Positions 11,735-22,310 of a stretch of 64,000 nt of DNA are shown here, piece after piece. The stretch's first letter is position 1. Each line of letters begins with the position of its first letter. The notes under the pieces are model-generated. The model did no database searches. It was not told where the DNA came from and saw only the letters and a program-made list of their open reading frames with translations. The stretch comes from Alviniconcha marisindica (Eukaryota; Mollusca; Gastropoda; Provannidae), in contig JABMCL010002628.1 in the NCBI GenBank assembly GCA_018857735.1, positions 316,001-380,000 on the forward strand, given 5' to 3'. Position numbers and translations under genes: made by a program.

Positions 11735-13978
11735 TCATGGTTCCAACAGCTCACACACAAAGTCTTGCAGGGTGCCACACGTGACATCATTCAGTGTGGA
11801 ATCAATGAAGGCGCGAATGACTACACAGTCCTGTGCACAGCAGGCACCATTCGGTTGGTTGGCTTCCCAGTAAGGGGCCAGGGCTGCTGTATCCAGGGCT
11901 TGTCTGTCCACCCATTCCAGAGTGGAAACTCCAGGTGCTCTCCGTTTTAGACCGATGTAGACTCCACCATTTATCGCTGGAAGTAATTGTGACTGATCAT
12001 TAATTTTGACAGAATGGTGTATAATAAAAACTATAATAATGGGGAATTAATAGAGCGCTTTCAGAAGCTCCAAGCATTTAACAATTTAATTAAATAAAAA
12101 TATGCAATGCGTGAATACTTGGCATAAAGTGACATCAGTCTTATTGCGTTACTTGCTAAGCTTTATAGTTATAAGCAAAAACTGCAAGCCAATGTTGACA
12201 ATGTTCCACTCCATACTGAAATACAGATATGCAATTCAATATAAAGTAAGTTTACTACAAACTGTCTCTGAACACTGCACAGAACTGAAACACTGTTTTA
12301 GTTAGCTCTGTGTCGATCATGATGCCTTGGGCTGAATTTACAAAATATAAAAAGGAAAACGGCAAATTTCTTTCAGTATTCCTACCATCGTTTTTTGTCG
12401 TCATGTTCAGCACAGCATCCATCTTGAGTGGCGTAAGATTACTGGCTAGCCTCATTCCCATGTTGATGCACTTGCTGTCAGCTGTGGACCAGTTGGAGGC
12501 CTTGTTGTTTGGGTTCAGTTCAAAGAACATGCACATCTGTGCCAGGCGGTTGTAAACCAGCTGGTTTTGTAGAGGACACCAGTCTAAATGAAAATTAGTC
12601 AGAAAAATGAGATTTAAAAAAAAAAAAAAAAGGGGGGGAGAAAAAAAAGAGTAACAAAAGTTGTTTTAGCTTTCTTTTTTCTTCTTCTTTTTGTTGTTGT
12701 TGCTATGCTTCAATCACCTTTTCTCTTTCCCTTCTCCTTCCCCCCTAAAAGCAACAAAGTGATTGCTAGAAACTCTGTTGTTTAATACTTGAGGAATCCC
12801 TTGCAACAAACGTTCTCTTTCAAGCCTGGAGTAATCTGTCAGAATATAGCCTTGCATGCTTGGCCTGCTGCCAGGAATTATACATGAGTAGCAAAGATCG
12901 TACAGCTAAAGTAAGGTTTGTGTAGCTACATGATCTCTGTTAGTAGTTCCTACCCGCCTGGTCTATTTAAACTTCATTCGGTGTGTCAGTGTGTGTGTGG
13001 TGGGGGGGGGGGGGCACATGTGTGTGAGAAACAGAGGGGATGAGTAAGACTTACCGTCCCCACAACCTGCAGTGGCCAGTAGCAGTTGGGGGGGGGGGGG
13101 GGGGGAGAAGACTTGCTCATTTTATAAGCCTGTTGGCCTAGCTGGTAAGCAGGGCCTCGGCTCAATTCCGCTTCGGCTCTCAAAAAGGTTGTGGTTTGTG
13201 GGCACTGTCTTGTGGCTTTGTCCCTCACAATTAATGAAACATTAAAATGGCTCTCCCTCTTAATGCAGGAGTCATTCTGGTGGTGACAGTGTAGCGATAG
13301 GTGTATAATCTCCCTCCCAGCTTCCCCCAACTCCATACCGGCCCCTCCCTTCTCCCCGTCCCTAATAAGCCTTATGGTTTCCCCTACCTCTCCGACAGAA
13401 GCCCTCTATAGACTTATTCAAATCTAATCTAAAAACATTTCCTTTTTCCCAAATTGTAGACCTGCCATGTTTTCTGTTCCGTGCATCTTTATCCATTCCA
13501 AGTCCCCCAGGCGTTTGCTGCCCGTTTTAAGCTGTGTATATTTAGCTTTGTATAGTCAGAATGCTTGTGTGTGCGGGTGCCTGTGTGTGTGTGTGTGCGC
13601 GCGTGCACGCGCACTTAGAATAGTCTCTAGGAACAAGATTTTGTGCTTTAAAAATACTTTTTAATTATTAATTATTATTAGTAGTAGTAGTAGTAGAACT
13701 TACCCACAGCATGCCTGTAGTATCTGGTCCCCAACGAGACGCTGGCAAAAGAAGGGCTCAGAAACACTGTGGCGTGCAGAGAGCATTGCTCGCCTCTGCT
13801 AGTGTAGAAAAAGCTGGAGCACCACACTTGGAGTGAACACAAGCAACCACAGTGTGTGGCTGTCCGCGCAACAAGGACAAGGCTGCCGCCATCATTGGTG
13901 ACCTTGAGGTTATCGTAGGATGAGTCTCGCAAAAATTGCAATCCTGCAGTGGAGGTACTTGAACCGCTTGTAGCTGCA
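11735..13978 (-). CDS. PAN/Apple plus C-type lectin domain protein, 3' three exons
   Basis: Three exons on the minus strand join in phase: 13978-13704, 12583-12386 and 11976-11735 (stop at 11737-11735). The first encodes a PAN/Apple-like module with CGCLCSLQVWCSSFFY followed by EQCSLHATVFL. The next two encode a C-type lectin fold: DWCPLQNQLVYNRLAQMC at its start, then CINMGMRL, GGVYIGLKR, STLEWVD, ALAPYWEANQPNG, QDCVVI and DVTCGTLQDFVCE just before the stop. The usual EPN/WND calcium and sugar motifs read QPN and LND, so sugar binding may be altered. The exon at 13978 starts in phase 2, so at least one upstream exon with a signal peptide is missing from this model. The ATG at 14163 lies in a SINE and is probably not the start. 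About 238 residues are covered. PAN plus lectin proteins are common as secreted immune or mucus proteins in molluscs; the actual role is unknown. Confidence 0.75.
13128..13385 (+). mobile_element. tRNA-derived SINE, family A, near full length
   Basis: The head GCCTGTTGGCCTAGCTGGTA resembles an A box and CTCGGCTCAATTCCGCTTC a degenerate B box. The body has gtgggcactgtcttgtggct, ttaatgaaacattaaaatgg, ggtggtgacagtgtagcgat and ends with taataagccttatggtttcc. Other copies at 14148, 16395/17664, 24549, 47395 and 56258 define the family. It lies in the intron between the PAN and lectin exons. Confidence 0.75.
13395..13520 (+). mobile_element. Short LINE RT-tail fragment
   Basis: The plus strand reads SIDLFKSNLKTFPFSQIVD, the terminal SLxxFKSxLKTFLF pattern of non-LTR reverse transcriptases, closely similar to the tail at 3650. 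Only the extreme 3' end is present. Confidence 0.5.
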
Positions 13979-14147
13979 CTGTTGCAAAACACCAAGAAAG
14001 CATTTAAATTACATGCAAGCAATAACTCTTCTATACAAAAACTATACGTGCTAAACACCCACGCCAGATTTTCATGTGCGTGTAGTGTGTTTGTGTGTGT
14101 CTTGGCTGAAAGGGAAAGAGAGAAGTAAGTAAACATGATGCTTAACG

Positions 14148-14330
14148 TCCACAGAAACCACAAGGCTTATTAGGGACGGGGAGAAGGGGGTGTGGGGGGC
14201 GGGGGAGGGAGATTATATACCTATCGTTACACTGTCACCACCAGAATGACTTCTGCATAAGGTGGGCAGCGATGAGAGCCATTTTAATGTTTCACTGATA
14301 ATTGTGAGGGACAGGAAGAGAGAGAATAAA
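14148..14330 (-). mobile_element. SINE family A fragment
   Basis: Reverse orientation copy: acgtccacagaaaccacaag, then cactgtcaccaccagaatga and ccattttaatgtttcactga. The head is missing. The apparent start Met of the minus-strand frame at 14163 is inside it. Confidence 0.65.
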
Positions 14331-14699
14331 CGGAAGTACTTATAGTTTTGACTCTGTACTTGTATTTCAGTGAATGCAGCGCCTTGAGATCACTGAAGAG
14401 AGGCGCAGATATTAAGTATTCATCATTATCATTATTAGTGTTGTTATTATTATCATGCCCTAACTTAAGAAACATATTTTTAAAGAGTATCATCAATGAG
14501 CTTCGACAGTTTGTTTCTGACATGACAATTGCATAACCGGTTCACGCGACTTTCCCATCAGGCCTGTCATTGCAGACGGCAATGCATAAATCCTCCTTCC
14601 TCCACCTGGCCAAAGATTATAAATACCGTCAAAGATTGTATTTATAATCTTTGCCCTGGACAACGTGATCCTGTACGGTTTTCGGGAGGTCCTGTCTAC

Positions 14700-14890
14700 T
14701 TGATGATGATGAAGTGATGTTTAATGTCCTCAGATGTCAGCTGACATATTAGGGACAAGTTGTGACCAATGCCGAAGCATGGTTCAATAATTTTTTACGT
14801 CCACGGAAACCAGAAGGCTCGTTAGGACGGACAGCTCTGGACGGCCACCACGACTCACACACAGCTCCTGAACTATGACCTGTCCACTTA
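14700..14890 (-). mobile_element. SINE family B copy
   Basis: Contains taatgtcctcagatgtcagc, cgaagcatggttcaat, acgtccacggaaaccagaag and acacagctcctgaac in reverse orientation. The same string order recurs at 48890, 54620 and 55408. Confidence 0.7.
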
Positions 14891-14959
14891 AATACCATAC
14901 ATACGCCTCTGAAGAAGATCATTAAGTTATGGTTGCGTCTCCCCCCCTTCCCCCCACTC

Positions 14960-15022
14960 CACACACTTGCGCACGCACGACACGTACACACATAACACAC
15001 GCACCATACACGTACACACACA

Positions 15023-15053
<31 letters not shown>

Positions 15054-15130
15054 CGACCACACACACACACACATCGACCACACACTGCGCGCGCGCGCAC
15101 ACACACACACACGCGCGCGCGCGCGCGCAC
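14960..15130. repeat. CA/CG alternating tract with strong Z-DNA potential
   Basis: Long purine-pyrimidine alternation. From about 15086 to 15130 it is unbroken (CG)n-(CA)n-(CG)n. Confidence 0.75.
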
Positions 15131-15595
15131 AATGACACACACACTGACCGGCGTACGTATAACAAAGATTATAAATCTTGTATTTATAATCTTTGCGTAT
15201 AAGCACATTGCTCACCCCATAAGAAAACCGGAAACAAAGATGGCAAACTGCAGAATGGCGTGACAGATCATAGAAGTCGCCCTCATTGTTTTTTCTGGCC
15301 GCTTGTAGTGCCCCAGTTGTCCTGGTCACCGATCAGTTCTCTGGACACAAACCATTTACAGTTCAAATAATAACTAGCCTACTCTTGTCGACAGATTATT
15401 TTGATGCTATCACATTCATCAGTCATATTCTAGAATTCTGTTGTTTATTCTTTTTCAGCAACCTGCTGCTTGTTTTGTTTTGTCAGTATTTTATGTCGAC
15501 TTGCAGGATAGCGAGACACATAATGGGAACCTTTTTCTTCTTCCAGTTGGAGTAGACAATCATCATTGTGATTATTCTGCTTTATTGTGGGTAGG

Positions 15596-16250
15596 CTAAT
15601 ATCCAAGGAGACGGTCGGAAATTTCTGGGACATTTTAAACGCCATTTTGGGTCACAAATATCACCAGAATCACCCAGAGTTATATCAAGCCAACAAAACC
15701 CCAAAAATGCAACAAAAAATGAGTTTCATCACATTTATGTCTTTCAGTATGCGTTAACGCCATTGACGTTTGACCTAGATCTAGTTTTCGAGGAACGACG
15801 TGCACTCTTCTATTCCTCAGTGTTGATGCCGACACAAAGCCAAGGACACCACACCATCGATCGCCTGGAGGAGAGGGGCGTGGAAAGAGGAAGCGCTCGA
15901 CGATCTTCCTTGAAAGGACGAGGGAGGGTCATCGTCAATCAGACTGTGAACATTGGAACCGTTTCAAAGGCAACGTTGGGGAAACTTCTGGGAGACGGGG
16001 TGGAGTGCATATGGGCTTTTCCGAGCGCATAGATACCATCTTGAACTGAACTGAACTGATGCCGGCCAAACCATCGATCGCGTACTCAGTGACGAATCAC
16101 CTTTTACAGACTCTAATCAAGCCCAATTTTGTTGCAAATAATTATTGGCTTTATTCGCTAGATATGAATCTGATTCTAGTGATATCCGCTATGACCCAAA
16201 ATGGCGTTTAAAATGTCCCAGGAATTTCCGACCGCCTCCTTGGATATTAG
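15596..16250. mobile_element. Non-autonomous TIR element with 57-bp inverted termini
   Basis: The left end starts CTAATATCCAAGGAG and continues to CGCCATTTTGGGTC. The right end is its reverse complement with three mismatches. The body is about 655 bases, unrelated to any recognised protein. No target-site duplication is obvious. Confidence 0.65.
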
Positions 16251-16587
16251 TATATTTTATATTACAGTTTGGCCGCATTTCCATACCACCGGCTTGCCGA
16301 GGACGTTACTGAACATAAGATCTTCAGTAAACGCCGTAGGCTGCAACGATTTCTCATGCCTGCTGGGCACACCATGCCAGGCTCTCGCCTTCTCCTTTCA
16401 TGTTGCTTTACGTCCACAGAAACCATAAGGTTTATTAGGGAGGGGGTATGGAGGTAGGGGGAGAGGGAGATTATATACCTATCGCTACACTGTCACCACC
16501 AGAATGACTCCTGCATTAGTATGGGCAGCAATGAGAGCCATTTTAATGTTTCATTAATTGTGAGGACAAAGTCGCAACTGAGACTGC

Positions 16588-17663
16588 CTGTTGCGGCACA
16601 TTTTGTCACTACGGCACGTTTTGTCACTACGGCACGTTTTGTCACTAAGGTGACAAAACGTGCAGCGGTGCCTGCATTTTTTGTCACTAACGAAGTTGTG
16701 ACAAATCGTGCAGGCAATGCACCTTTTTTTTCACTTGGATATCAGTACATGTGATATTGTATTTATCACGTGTGTGTGTGTGCGCGCGCGCGCGTGCGTG
16801 CATGCGTGAAAGAGACAGACAGACAGACAGAGAGAGAGAGAGAGGGACAGAGCCAGAGACAGAGAAAAAAGTCAGAGAGAGAGAGACAGACACAGAGAGA
16901 CAGAGACAGACACACAGAGACACAGAGAGGGCGATAGCGAGAGAGAGAGAGTGAGGGAGGGAGAGAGAGCGAGAAAAAACATGTTAGGCACATATTATGC
17001 TACAAAATGTACAAGACGCTGCATGGAATGAAACATCACACCCAAAGTTAGTCCACGTTTACCTTTTATCTCATCGAACCCCATACTAGCCATTCAATCA
17101 AACAAGGACATCCACAACACACAATTAAACCACATTTTCACTCTGTCTCTATATCTTAGTCATATTTCACACAGTTCACAGAGCTACGGGCAGCAGTAGC
17201 CTCGTAGTCTACTCAAAGCAATACAGAATTTCAGTTTAGGGCTGATTGAGGCGGGGATAATAAACACAACACAACAATAATAAAAACACAACAATAATAA
17301 ACACAACACAATACACAACAGCACACACGTCGGCGCGCGCGCGCTGCCACGGACAAATGCACATCAAACACACACACAAACACGTGCGCGCAAACACACG
17401 TGCGCGCGGCCACGCACTAACACACACGTGAGCGCGCGCACACACACAAACACACACACACACTGACGAGGAAAGGAAGACAGGTTATAGTGTTGCTGGC
17501 GAAGGAGTGACAAAACGTGCAGCGAGTGGACCTTTCGGCACGTTTTGTCACCACGTAGTGACAAAACGTGCCGGAGTGAGAAAACGTGCAGTCTGTGCAT
17601 CAAATTTGACACGTTTTGTCACAGTGACAAAACGTGCCGTAGTGACAAAACGTGCCGCAACAG
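16588..17663. mobile_element. TIR element built of 18-bp GGCACGTTTTGTCACTAC units
   Basis: The left end reads CTGTTGCGGCACATTTTGTC, followed by two more GGCACGTTTTGTCACTA units and then an inverted unit. The right end is the mirror image, with at least six units in both orientations. The candidate duplicated target is TGC (16585-16587 and 17664-17666), inside a SINE. The interior holds GA/GACA and CA/CG microsatellites and no transposase, so it is non-autonomous. Confidence 0.65.
16770..17470. repeat. Microsatellite-rich interior of the TIR element
   Basis: TG/CG alternation at 16770-16800, GACA/GA purine tract at 16810-16975 and CA/CG-rich sequence at 17310-17465. Protein frames across these are repeat read-through. 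Confidence 0.7.
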
Positions 17664-17821
17664 TGCCCACAAACTACAACCTTTTCGAAGAGAAGGGAGA
17701 GCCGAAGCGGAATCGAGCCGAGGTCCTTCTGCTTACCCTTCTGGTTACCAGCCTAACGCATTACCGCTAGGCCAATCCGGTACCACATATTGTTATATAT
17801 AGTTACTCAGTGACGAGTCTG

Positions 17822-17950
17822 CACACACACACACACACACACACAACACACACACACACACACACACCAGAGCAAAGTAAGTAATTTTGTGTTTTACGCT
17901 CAGTCAACCATTACGGTTATATCAGGGCGATCACACACACACACACACCA
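17822..17950. repeat. (CA)n tracts
   Basis: CA repeats at 17822-17868 and 17932-17950 flank a short unique stretch. Confidence 0.7.
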
Positions 17951-18604
17951 CACCACACAACAACAAAAACAAAAACGAAAAACCAACCAAAAAACAAACA
18001 AAACAAAAAAGAAAAACAAACCAACAACAGCAAAAAATGAGTGTTTGGCTCGTGACGGATTTGATATTTTTGCCAAACATCCCTCCCTCATTTATTACGT
18101 CACTGATACAGACTGGTGGGCAAAAAATGGCAGCACCCATTCTCGCGACTCAGTTTCAAACGTCGATTTTCAACAAATTGGACTGACGAGCAGTGTAGTG
18201 TAGTGTGTGTTTTGTGACTATAATTTTGTTGTTGTTGAAAATTTCATTCCCGTCGCGGCTAGAGCCGATGGTGCTTTTTCGGTCCAGTTTAGGCCCTAAC
18301 ATTAATTTATATTTAACACCAATTTTTCATTTCTTGGAACGAGAACTAATTCTTCCGCGCCTGGTCACTTTCTATCATTCTGCGGATCGTCCATGGTTTG
18401 GTGCCGCCGCTAAAGGCGTTCATTATAATATCAAACGTCACGCACCCTCCGATCGTCAACAAAGAAGCTTTCAAAAGTTCCAAAAATGTAATCTGAAATC
18501 GCTTGGTGAGCTCTCGTGCAGTTTCGTCACTGATCCATCTGCCCATAATTCGCTTGCCAGTCTACGAACTCTCCTCTCTCTTTGTGAGTTAAAATTCCTG
18601 CTCA
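17951..18604. other. Unassigned sequence with open frames on both strands
   Basis: Plus-strand text ends NSLASLRTLLSLCELK then FLLKTFLP, weakly like a LINE RT tail. The minus strand has a 66-codon frame (ELTKRFQITFLELLKASLL). CpG content is higher than in the surroundings. No gene can be named. Confidence 0.3.
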
Positions 18605-18703
18605 AGACTTTTCTCCCTTTTTTTGTTTTGTTTTGTTTTGTTTGTGCGTGCGTGTGTGCGTTTCTTTTCTCTCTCTTTTTTCTTTTCTTTTTCTTTCTTT
18701 CTT

Positions 18704-18754
<51 letters not shown>

Positions 18755-18779
18755 GTTGTGTGTTGGTGTTGTTGTGTGT

Positions 18780-18820
<41 letters not shown>

Positions 18821-18998
18821 CTCTCTCTTTTTTCTTTCTTTTTTTCTTTTCTTTTTCTTTCTTGTGTGTGTGTGTGTGTTTTGTTGTTGTTGTTGTTGTT
18901 GTGTGTGTCTTTTTGTTGTTGTTGTTGTGTGTGTGTGTGTGTGCGTGTGCGTGTGTCTTTTTTTCTCTGTTTTTTCTTTCTTTTTTTCTTTTCCTTTC

Positions 18999-19071
<73 letters not shown>

Positions 19072-19125
19072 GTTGTTGTTGTGTGTGTGTGTGTCTTTTT
19101 GTGTTGTTGTTGTTGTTGTTTGTTG

Positions 19126-19196
<71 letters not shown>

Positions 19197-19203
19197 TTTT
19201 TTT
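18605..19203. repeat. 600-bp compound (TG)n/(TTG)n/(TTTC)n tract
   Basis: Alternating blocks of TG, TTG and C-interrupted T runs cover the whole interval, with the pattern TG-block, TTG-block and T/C-block repeated about four times. Frames of more than 200 codons on both strands are artefacts of this tract. Confidence 0.85.
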
Positions 19204-19258
19204 GTCCCTCATATGTCAGCCCGACATCTGAGGACATCAAGCGCCTCATCATCATCAT
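19204..19258 (+). mobile_element. SINE family B 3' end with (CAT)n tail
   Basis: gtccctcatatgtcag, ctgaggacatcaagc and then (ATC)n mark the 3' end seen in the fuller copies at 54620 and 55408. Confidence 0.55.
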
Positions 19259-19339
19259 CATCATTTTCTCTTCAGAGAGACCTTTACACAAACCTCAGTA
19301 GACCATTTCTGTGACAACAGACTATGTGCATGTCTACGA

Positions 19340-19410
19340 GTGCGGTCACAGCGTTCTCTGGAAGGGCATTCCAGTCAGCAATGGTCCGGGGGTAGAAACA
19401 GAATGTTATG
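19340..19410 (-). mobile_element. LINE RT-tail fragment, same family as 20380
   Basis: ggaagggcattccagtcagc and aatggtccgggggtagaa match the better copy at 20440 nearly base for base. Confidence 0.5.
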
Positions 19411-19954
19411 TGCGTGAGTGGTGTGTTCTAGCGCACCGAGTTTTTTTGTTTTGCAAAAACATTTGTGCTCTATAAGAGATTCATTGCTATTATTATGTAT
19501 TAATAAATGGTCTTTTCTCGCGGAAGCTAACTACAGTAGCCGAATATTTAGCGACGCCTTTTCTTTCTTTTTCTTCTTCTTCTTTTCGGCTTCTCCTTCT
19601 TCTTTTCTTCTCCTTTTTCTTCTTCTTTTCTTCTCCTTCTTCTTTTTTTTTTTTTTTCATTTTTTTTTTCACTTTGTATTTTGTGTGCATACTACACTGC
19701 GGCAATGAGCCAGTCAAACTGCACAAAGATTCAAGTGACAGGCACACCTTGTTTCAATCCAACACTCTTAGACTCGCACCTCTTGCAGACACTACTAATG
19801 ACCAGGAGTCGGCACAACCAGCACTGACTAAGATTTCGAGCGACTGAGGCCTGGAACTACCACAAACATATTTATAATAAAGTAATCTTAAATCTTGAAT
19901 CTTGAATCTTCTATGCCTGTTGGTACTACGCACATAGACCTTTGTCGTCAGTAA
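19411..19954. other. Pyrimidine-rich intergenic stretch
   Basis: TTC/T-rich sequence at 19555-19670 with no recognised gene. The rest is AT-rich, with a taaatcttgaatcttgaatc run near 19890. Confidence 0.4.
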
Positions 19955-20050
19955 CGGTGCTTACGTCCACAGAGACTTGAAGGATTATTCGGGTCGGGGG
20001 AGCCCAGGACGGCCACCTCGACTTTCACACAGCTCCTGAGCTCTGAGACC
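19955..20050 (-). mobile_element. SINE family B fragment
   Basis: acgtccacagagacttgaag, gacggccacctcgactttca and cacagctcctgagc are shared with the other family B copies. Confidence 0.55.
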
Positions 20051-20379
20051 TTTGATGTCGGAACTTTTCTTCATAATTATTTGATTAGTTGCCGAGTCAG
20101 TGGGTTTTCTATTTGACGTCAAACTTGAAAGGACCGCGTCGGTGCTCTTGGTCAACCGCTTCTTCTTTTCTTCTGCCGGTACAGCTGACTAACTTCAACA
20201 CACTGCATGAACATTACTGTCAACTTGTGAGGGGCTAGTGTAGCGCTAGATGATGATGAAGTATTTACGAAGTCAGCTGGGGTAGAATGCTGAATGTGTG
20301 TGTGGAGGGGTAGGTTCTGTATATGGGGAAAGTGTGTGTGTGTGTGTGTGGAGGGGGGAGGGGGGGGGCGAGATCAGCT

Positions 20380-20560
20380 GATGGGGAGAGCACCAATCCG
20401 GACCTTGAAGGTCTCCAGGCTGGGTGCACTGACAGCGTTCTCAGGAAGGGCATTCCAGACAGCAATGGTCCGAGGGTAGAAGAGAATTTCCTGTAGTCGG
20501 TTCTGGAGGCTGGGACTCGGAAAGTGTTGCAGTATTGATGACGGGTCTTTCTGTTGGGAG
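20380..20560 (-). mobile_element. LINE RT C-terminal fragment
   Basis: The minus strand reads FYPRTIAVWNALPENAV, then SAPSLETFKVRIGALPIS and stop. This is the standard end of a non-LTR reverse transcriptase (PRTIxxWNxLP, then SLxxFKxRL). Only the C-terminus is present. Confidence 0.7.
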
Positions 20561-20689
20561 GTTTACAAAAGAACTTTGTTATTCATAATAAATGCATAAG
20601 CTGATTTTGTTGTTGTTGGCCTTTTGGGCCACTCGAAAGCCATCCCCACCCCCCACCCCCAAAGGACAATTAGACGATTCAACATAACA

Positions 20690-21720
20690 AAGAATCAACA
20701 CACAAGGGAGTTAATTAGCGCTCGAAATACGTAACACAAGTACAACAACAAAGACCTGAATCGCCTACGGTAACTCTCACCTGGCATGCGTGTAATTACA
20801 AGGTACATAAACTCCACCAGATGTTACATCCTCTATATTTGCAACATAACAAAGGTAAAAGCGTACACAAATAAAATAAAACAGTTTCAGACATATGTTG
20901 CCAGTGTGGACCAATTTGTGAGCGAGCTTGTTAATTCTAGTAGATTCTCTTCTGGATTGAAGACTGGGCCAACCGGAATTGGCAATTGGCATCTCAGTGG
21001 TTAGAGCGCCGGACTCGTGATTGAAAGGTCGCGGGTTCAAATCCCTGCAGGAGCGGCGGGAGAATTTTCTTCTCCAGGGTCAACTTTCTGTGCTGACTCT
21101 TATTTCGGTATCCGTTCCACCCCCGTGTTACCGCAGTAGCACGTCAAAGATCCCGGTCATTCTGCCAAAAGTGCAGGTGGCAGGTTACAGCTAAACACAT
21201 ACACCTTACGTATGTGGCTTTGCACGAAGTGACGTGGTGCATGGTTGTATGGTGTACACAGAACTTGCGCCCTGACGGCAGCAGTTTCATGTGGCACCAG
21301 CCATGCCAGAACTGTAAGTACACCACTTCGGTGGATATTCAAAAACGCGCTATAAAAAGCTAGTCACTCATGCAGAATCACATGCGAAAGCAATCATCAT
21401 CATCATCATCATCATCTCGCCGACACTTAACGCGTTTCTCTACAGCCCAAGACAGAATCTCAGTGCTAATTAGTCTGACCTAGACCTACGTCACAACAAA
21501 CATAGCCCAAAGCGCTGACGTTTGTATCAGGCGGCCTCGACATACCCAGTACACACATTCTTGATTAATTCATTGCATACCGAGGTGACTCGTACGGTTC
21601 CACGTCAACAAAGGAAAAAACATCAAACAATGTCATGGTCGAATCAACACACAAGGGAGTTAATTCATTAGCGCTCGAAATACGTAACACACGTACAACC
21701 ACAAAGACACGAGTCGCCTC
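20690..21720. repeat. Direct repeat pair flanking a SINE
   Basis: acacacaagggagttaatt, agcgctcgaaatacgtaaca and a following block of about 60 bases occur at 20697-20780 and again at 21647-21730. A weaker relative is at 54417. Confidence 0.6.
20985..21365 (+). mobile_element. tRNA-derived SINE, family C, full length
   Basis: The head has an A box (TCTCAGTGGTTAGAGCGC) and a good B box (GGTCGCGGGTTCAAATCCC). The body has tcttatttcggtatccgttc, aagtgcaggtggcaggttac and tgtaagtacaccacttcggt, ending in cgcgctataaaaagc. It cannot be a working tRNA because the acceptor stem does not pair. Other copies: 37945 and 60430. Confidence 0.75.
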
Positions 21721-21997
21721 AGTCGGTACGGTCTGGGCTTCGTTCTGTTTCAGATTTGAAGTCATGGTGGCTCGTATCATGGTACAGTTGTCAACGGCAA
21801 AACCCGGCGTGACCGATCTATTATTGATATAACCGGTGAATCAGTTTTGAAGATCTTACGCTTTGATGCATTCATCAGTCTTTGAAACAGCCCTTGGAAC
21901 AGCGAAGGGGGAAAGGGAATGTAGCCTGCAGCTCGACTCCGACTGGCTGAGCGTCAGATCGACCAAGCGCGTTGCTTACGCAGGTTTAACACTCCTT

Positions 21998-22031
21998 CCC
22001 CCCCCCCCCCCCCCCCAGCCCCCCCCCCCAA
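21998..22031. repeat. Poly-C tract
   Basis: A C-rich run, interrupted by AG and AA, continues loosely to 22080. Confidence 0.7.
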
Positions 22032-22212
22032 CCATGCCCCGGTATTGCGATATAGGATCCCCCCACCCCCCTCCCCTTCCAGTCAACTCTTACGGTTTTG
22101 TCTTTCTGGAAACCACCTAACACGTATTGAGCGTAATTGATGGTGTGTGCAGGTAAGTGCACGTGCGTGGTGTGTGTGTCTTTATGTGTATGTTTGTTTT
22201 TGTGGGTTGTGA

Positions 22213-22233
22213 GTGGGGGGGGGGGGGGGGGGG

Positions 22234-22290
<57 letters not shown>

Positions 22291-22310
22291 ATTGATTGAT
22301 TGATTGATTG
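22213..22310. repeat. Poly-G, (GA)n and (ATTG)n tracts
   Basis: A G run (22213-22236) passes into (GA)n (to 22287) and then six ATTG units that abut a LINE 3' end. Confidence 0.75.

Larger units (their letters stand above)
14612..15197. repeat. Pair of near-identical hairpins
   Basis: Two palindromes share the arms AAAGATTATAAAT and ATTTATAATCTTT: one at about 14612-14656 and one at about 15161-15197. They bracket the SINE at 14700-14890 and a CA/CG tract. Confidence 0.55.
16395..17790 (-). mobile_element. SINE family A copy split by a TIR element
   Basis: The reversed SINE runs 16395-16587 (body) and resumes at 17664-17790 with gtgcccacaaactacaacc and the tRNA-like head (gagccgaagcggaatcgagc, taacgcattaccgctaggcc). 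The 1.08 kb between is the insertion described at 16588. Confidence 0.7.

Noticed and set aside
14100..14163. MWFLWTLSIMFTYFSLSLSAK as the signal peptide of the PAN/lectin gene
   Set aside because: The Met and following residues fall in a SINE copy, and CCCTTTCAG here looks like an acceptor; no donor in the right phase follows convincingly.
18205..19314. A 369-codon plus-strand frame and minus-strand frames over 200 codons
   Set aside because: They run through the TG/TTG/TTTC tract and consist of Cys/Val/Phe/Leu or His/Thr runs; this is repeat read-through with no domain.
20995..21060. A functional tRNA gene
   Set aside because: A and B boxes are present but the acceptor arms do not pair, and the sequence continues into a SINE body found elsewhere.
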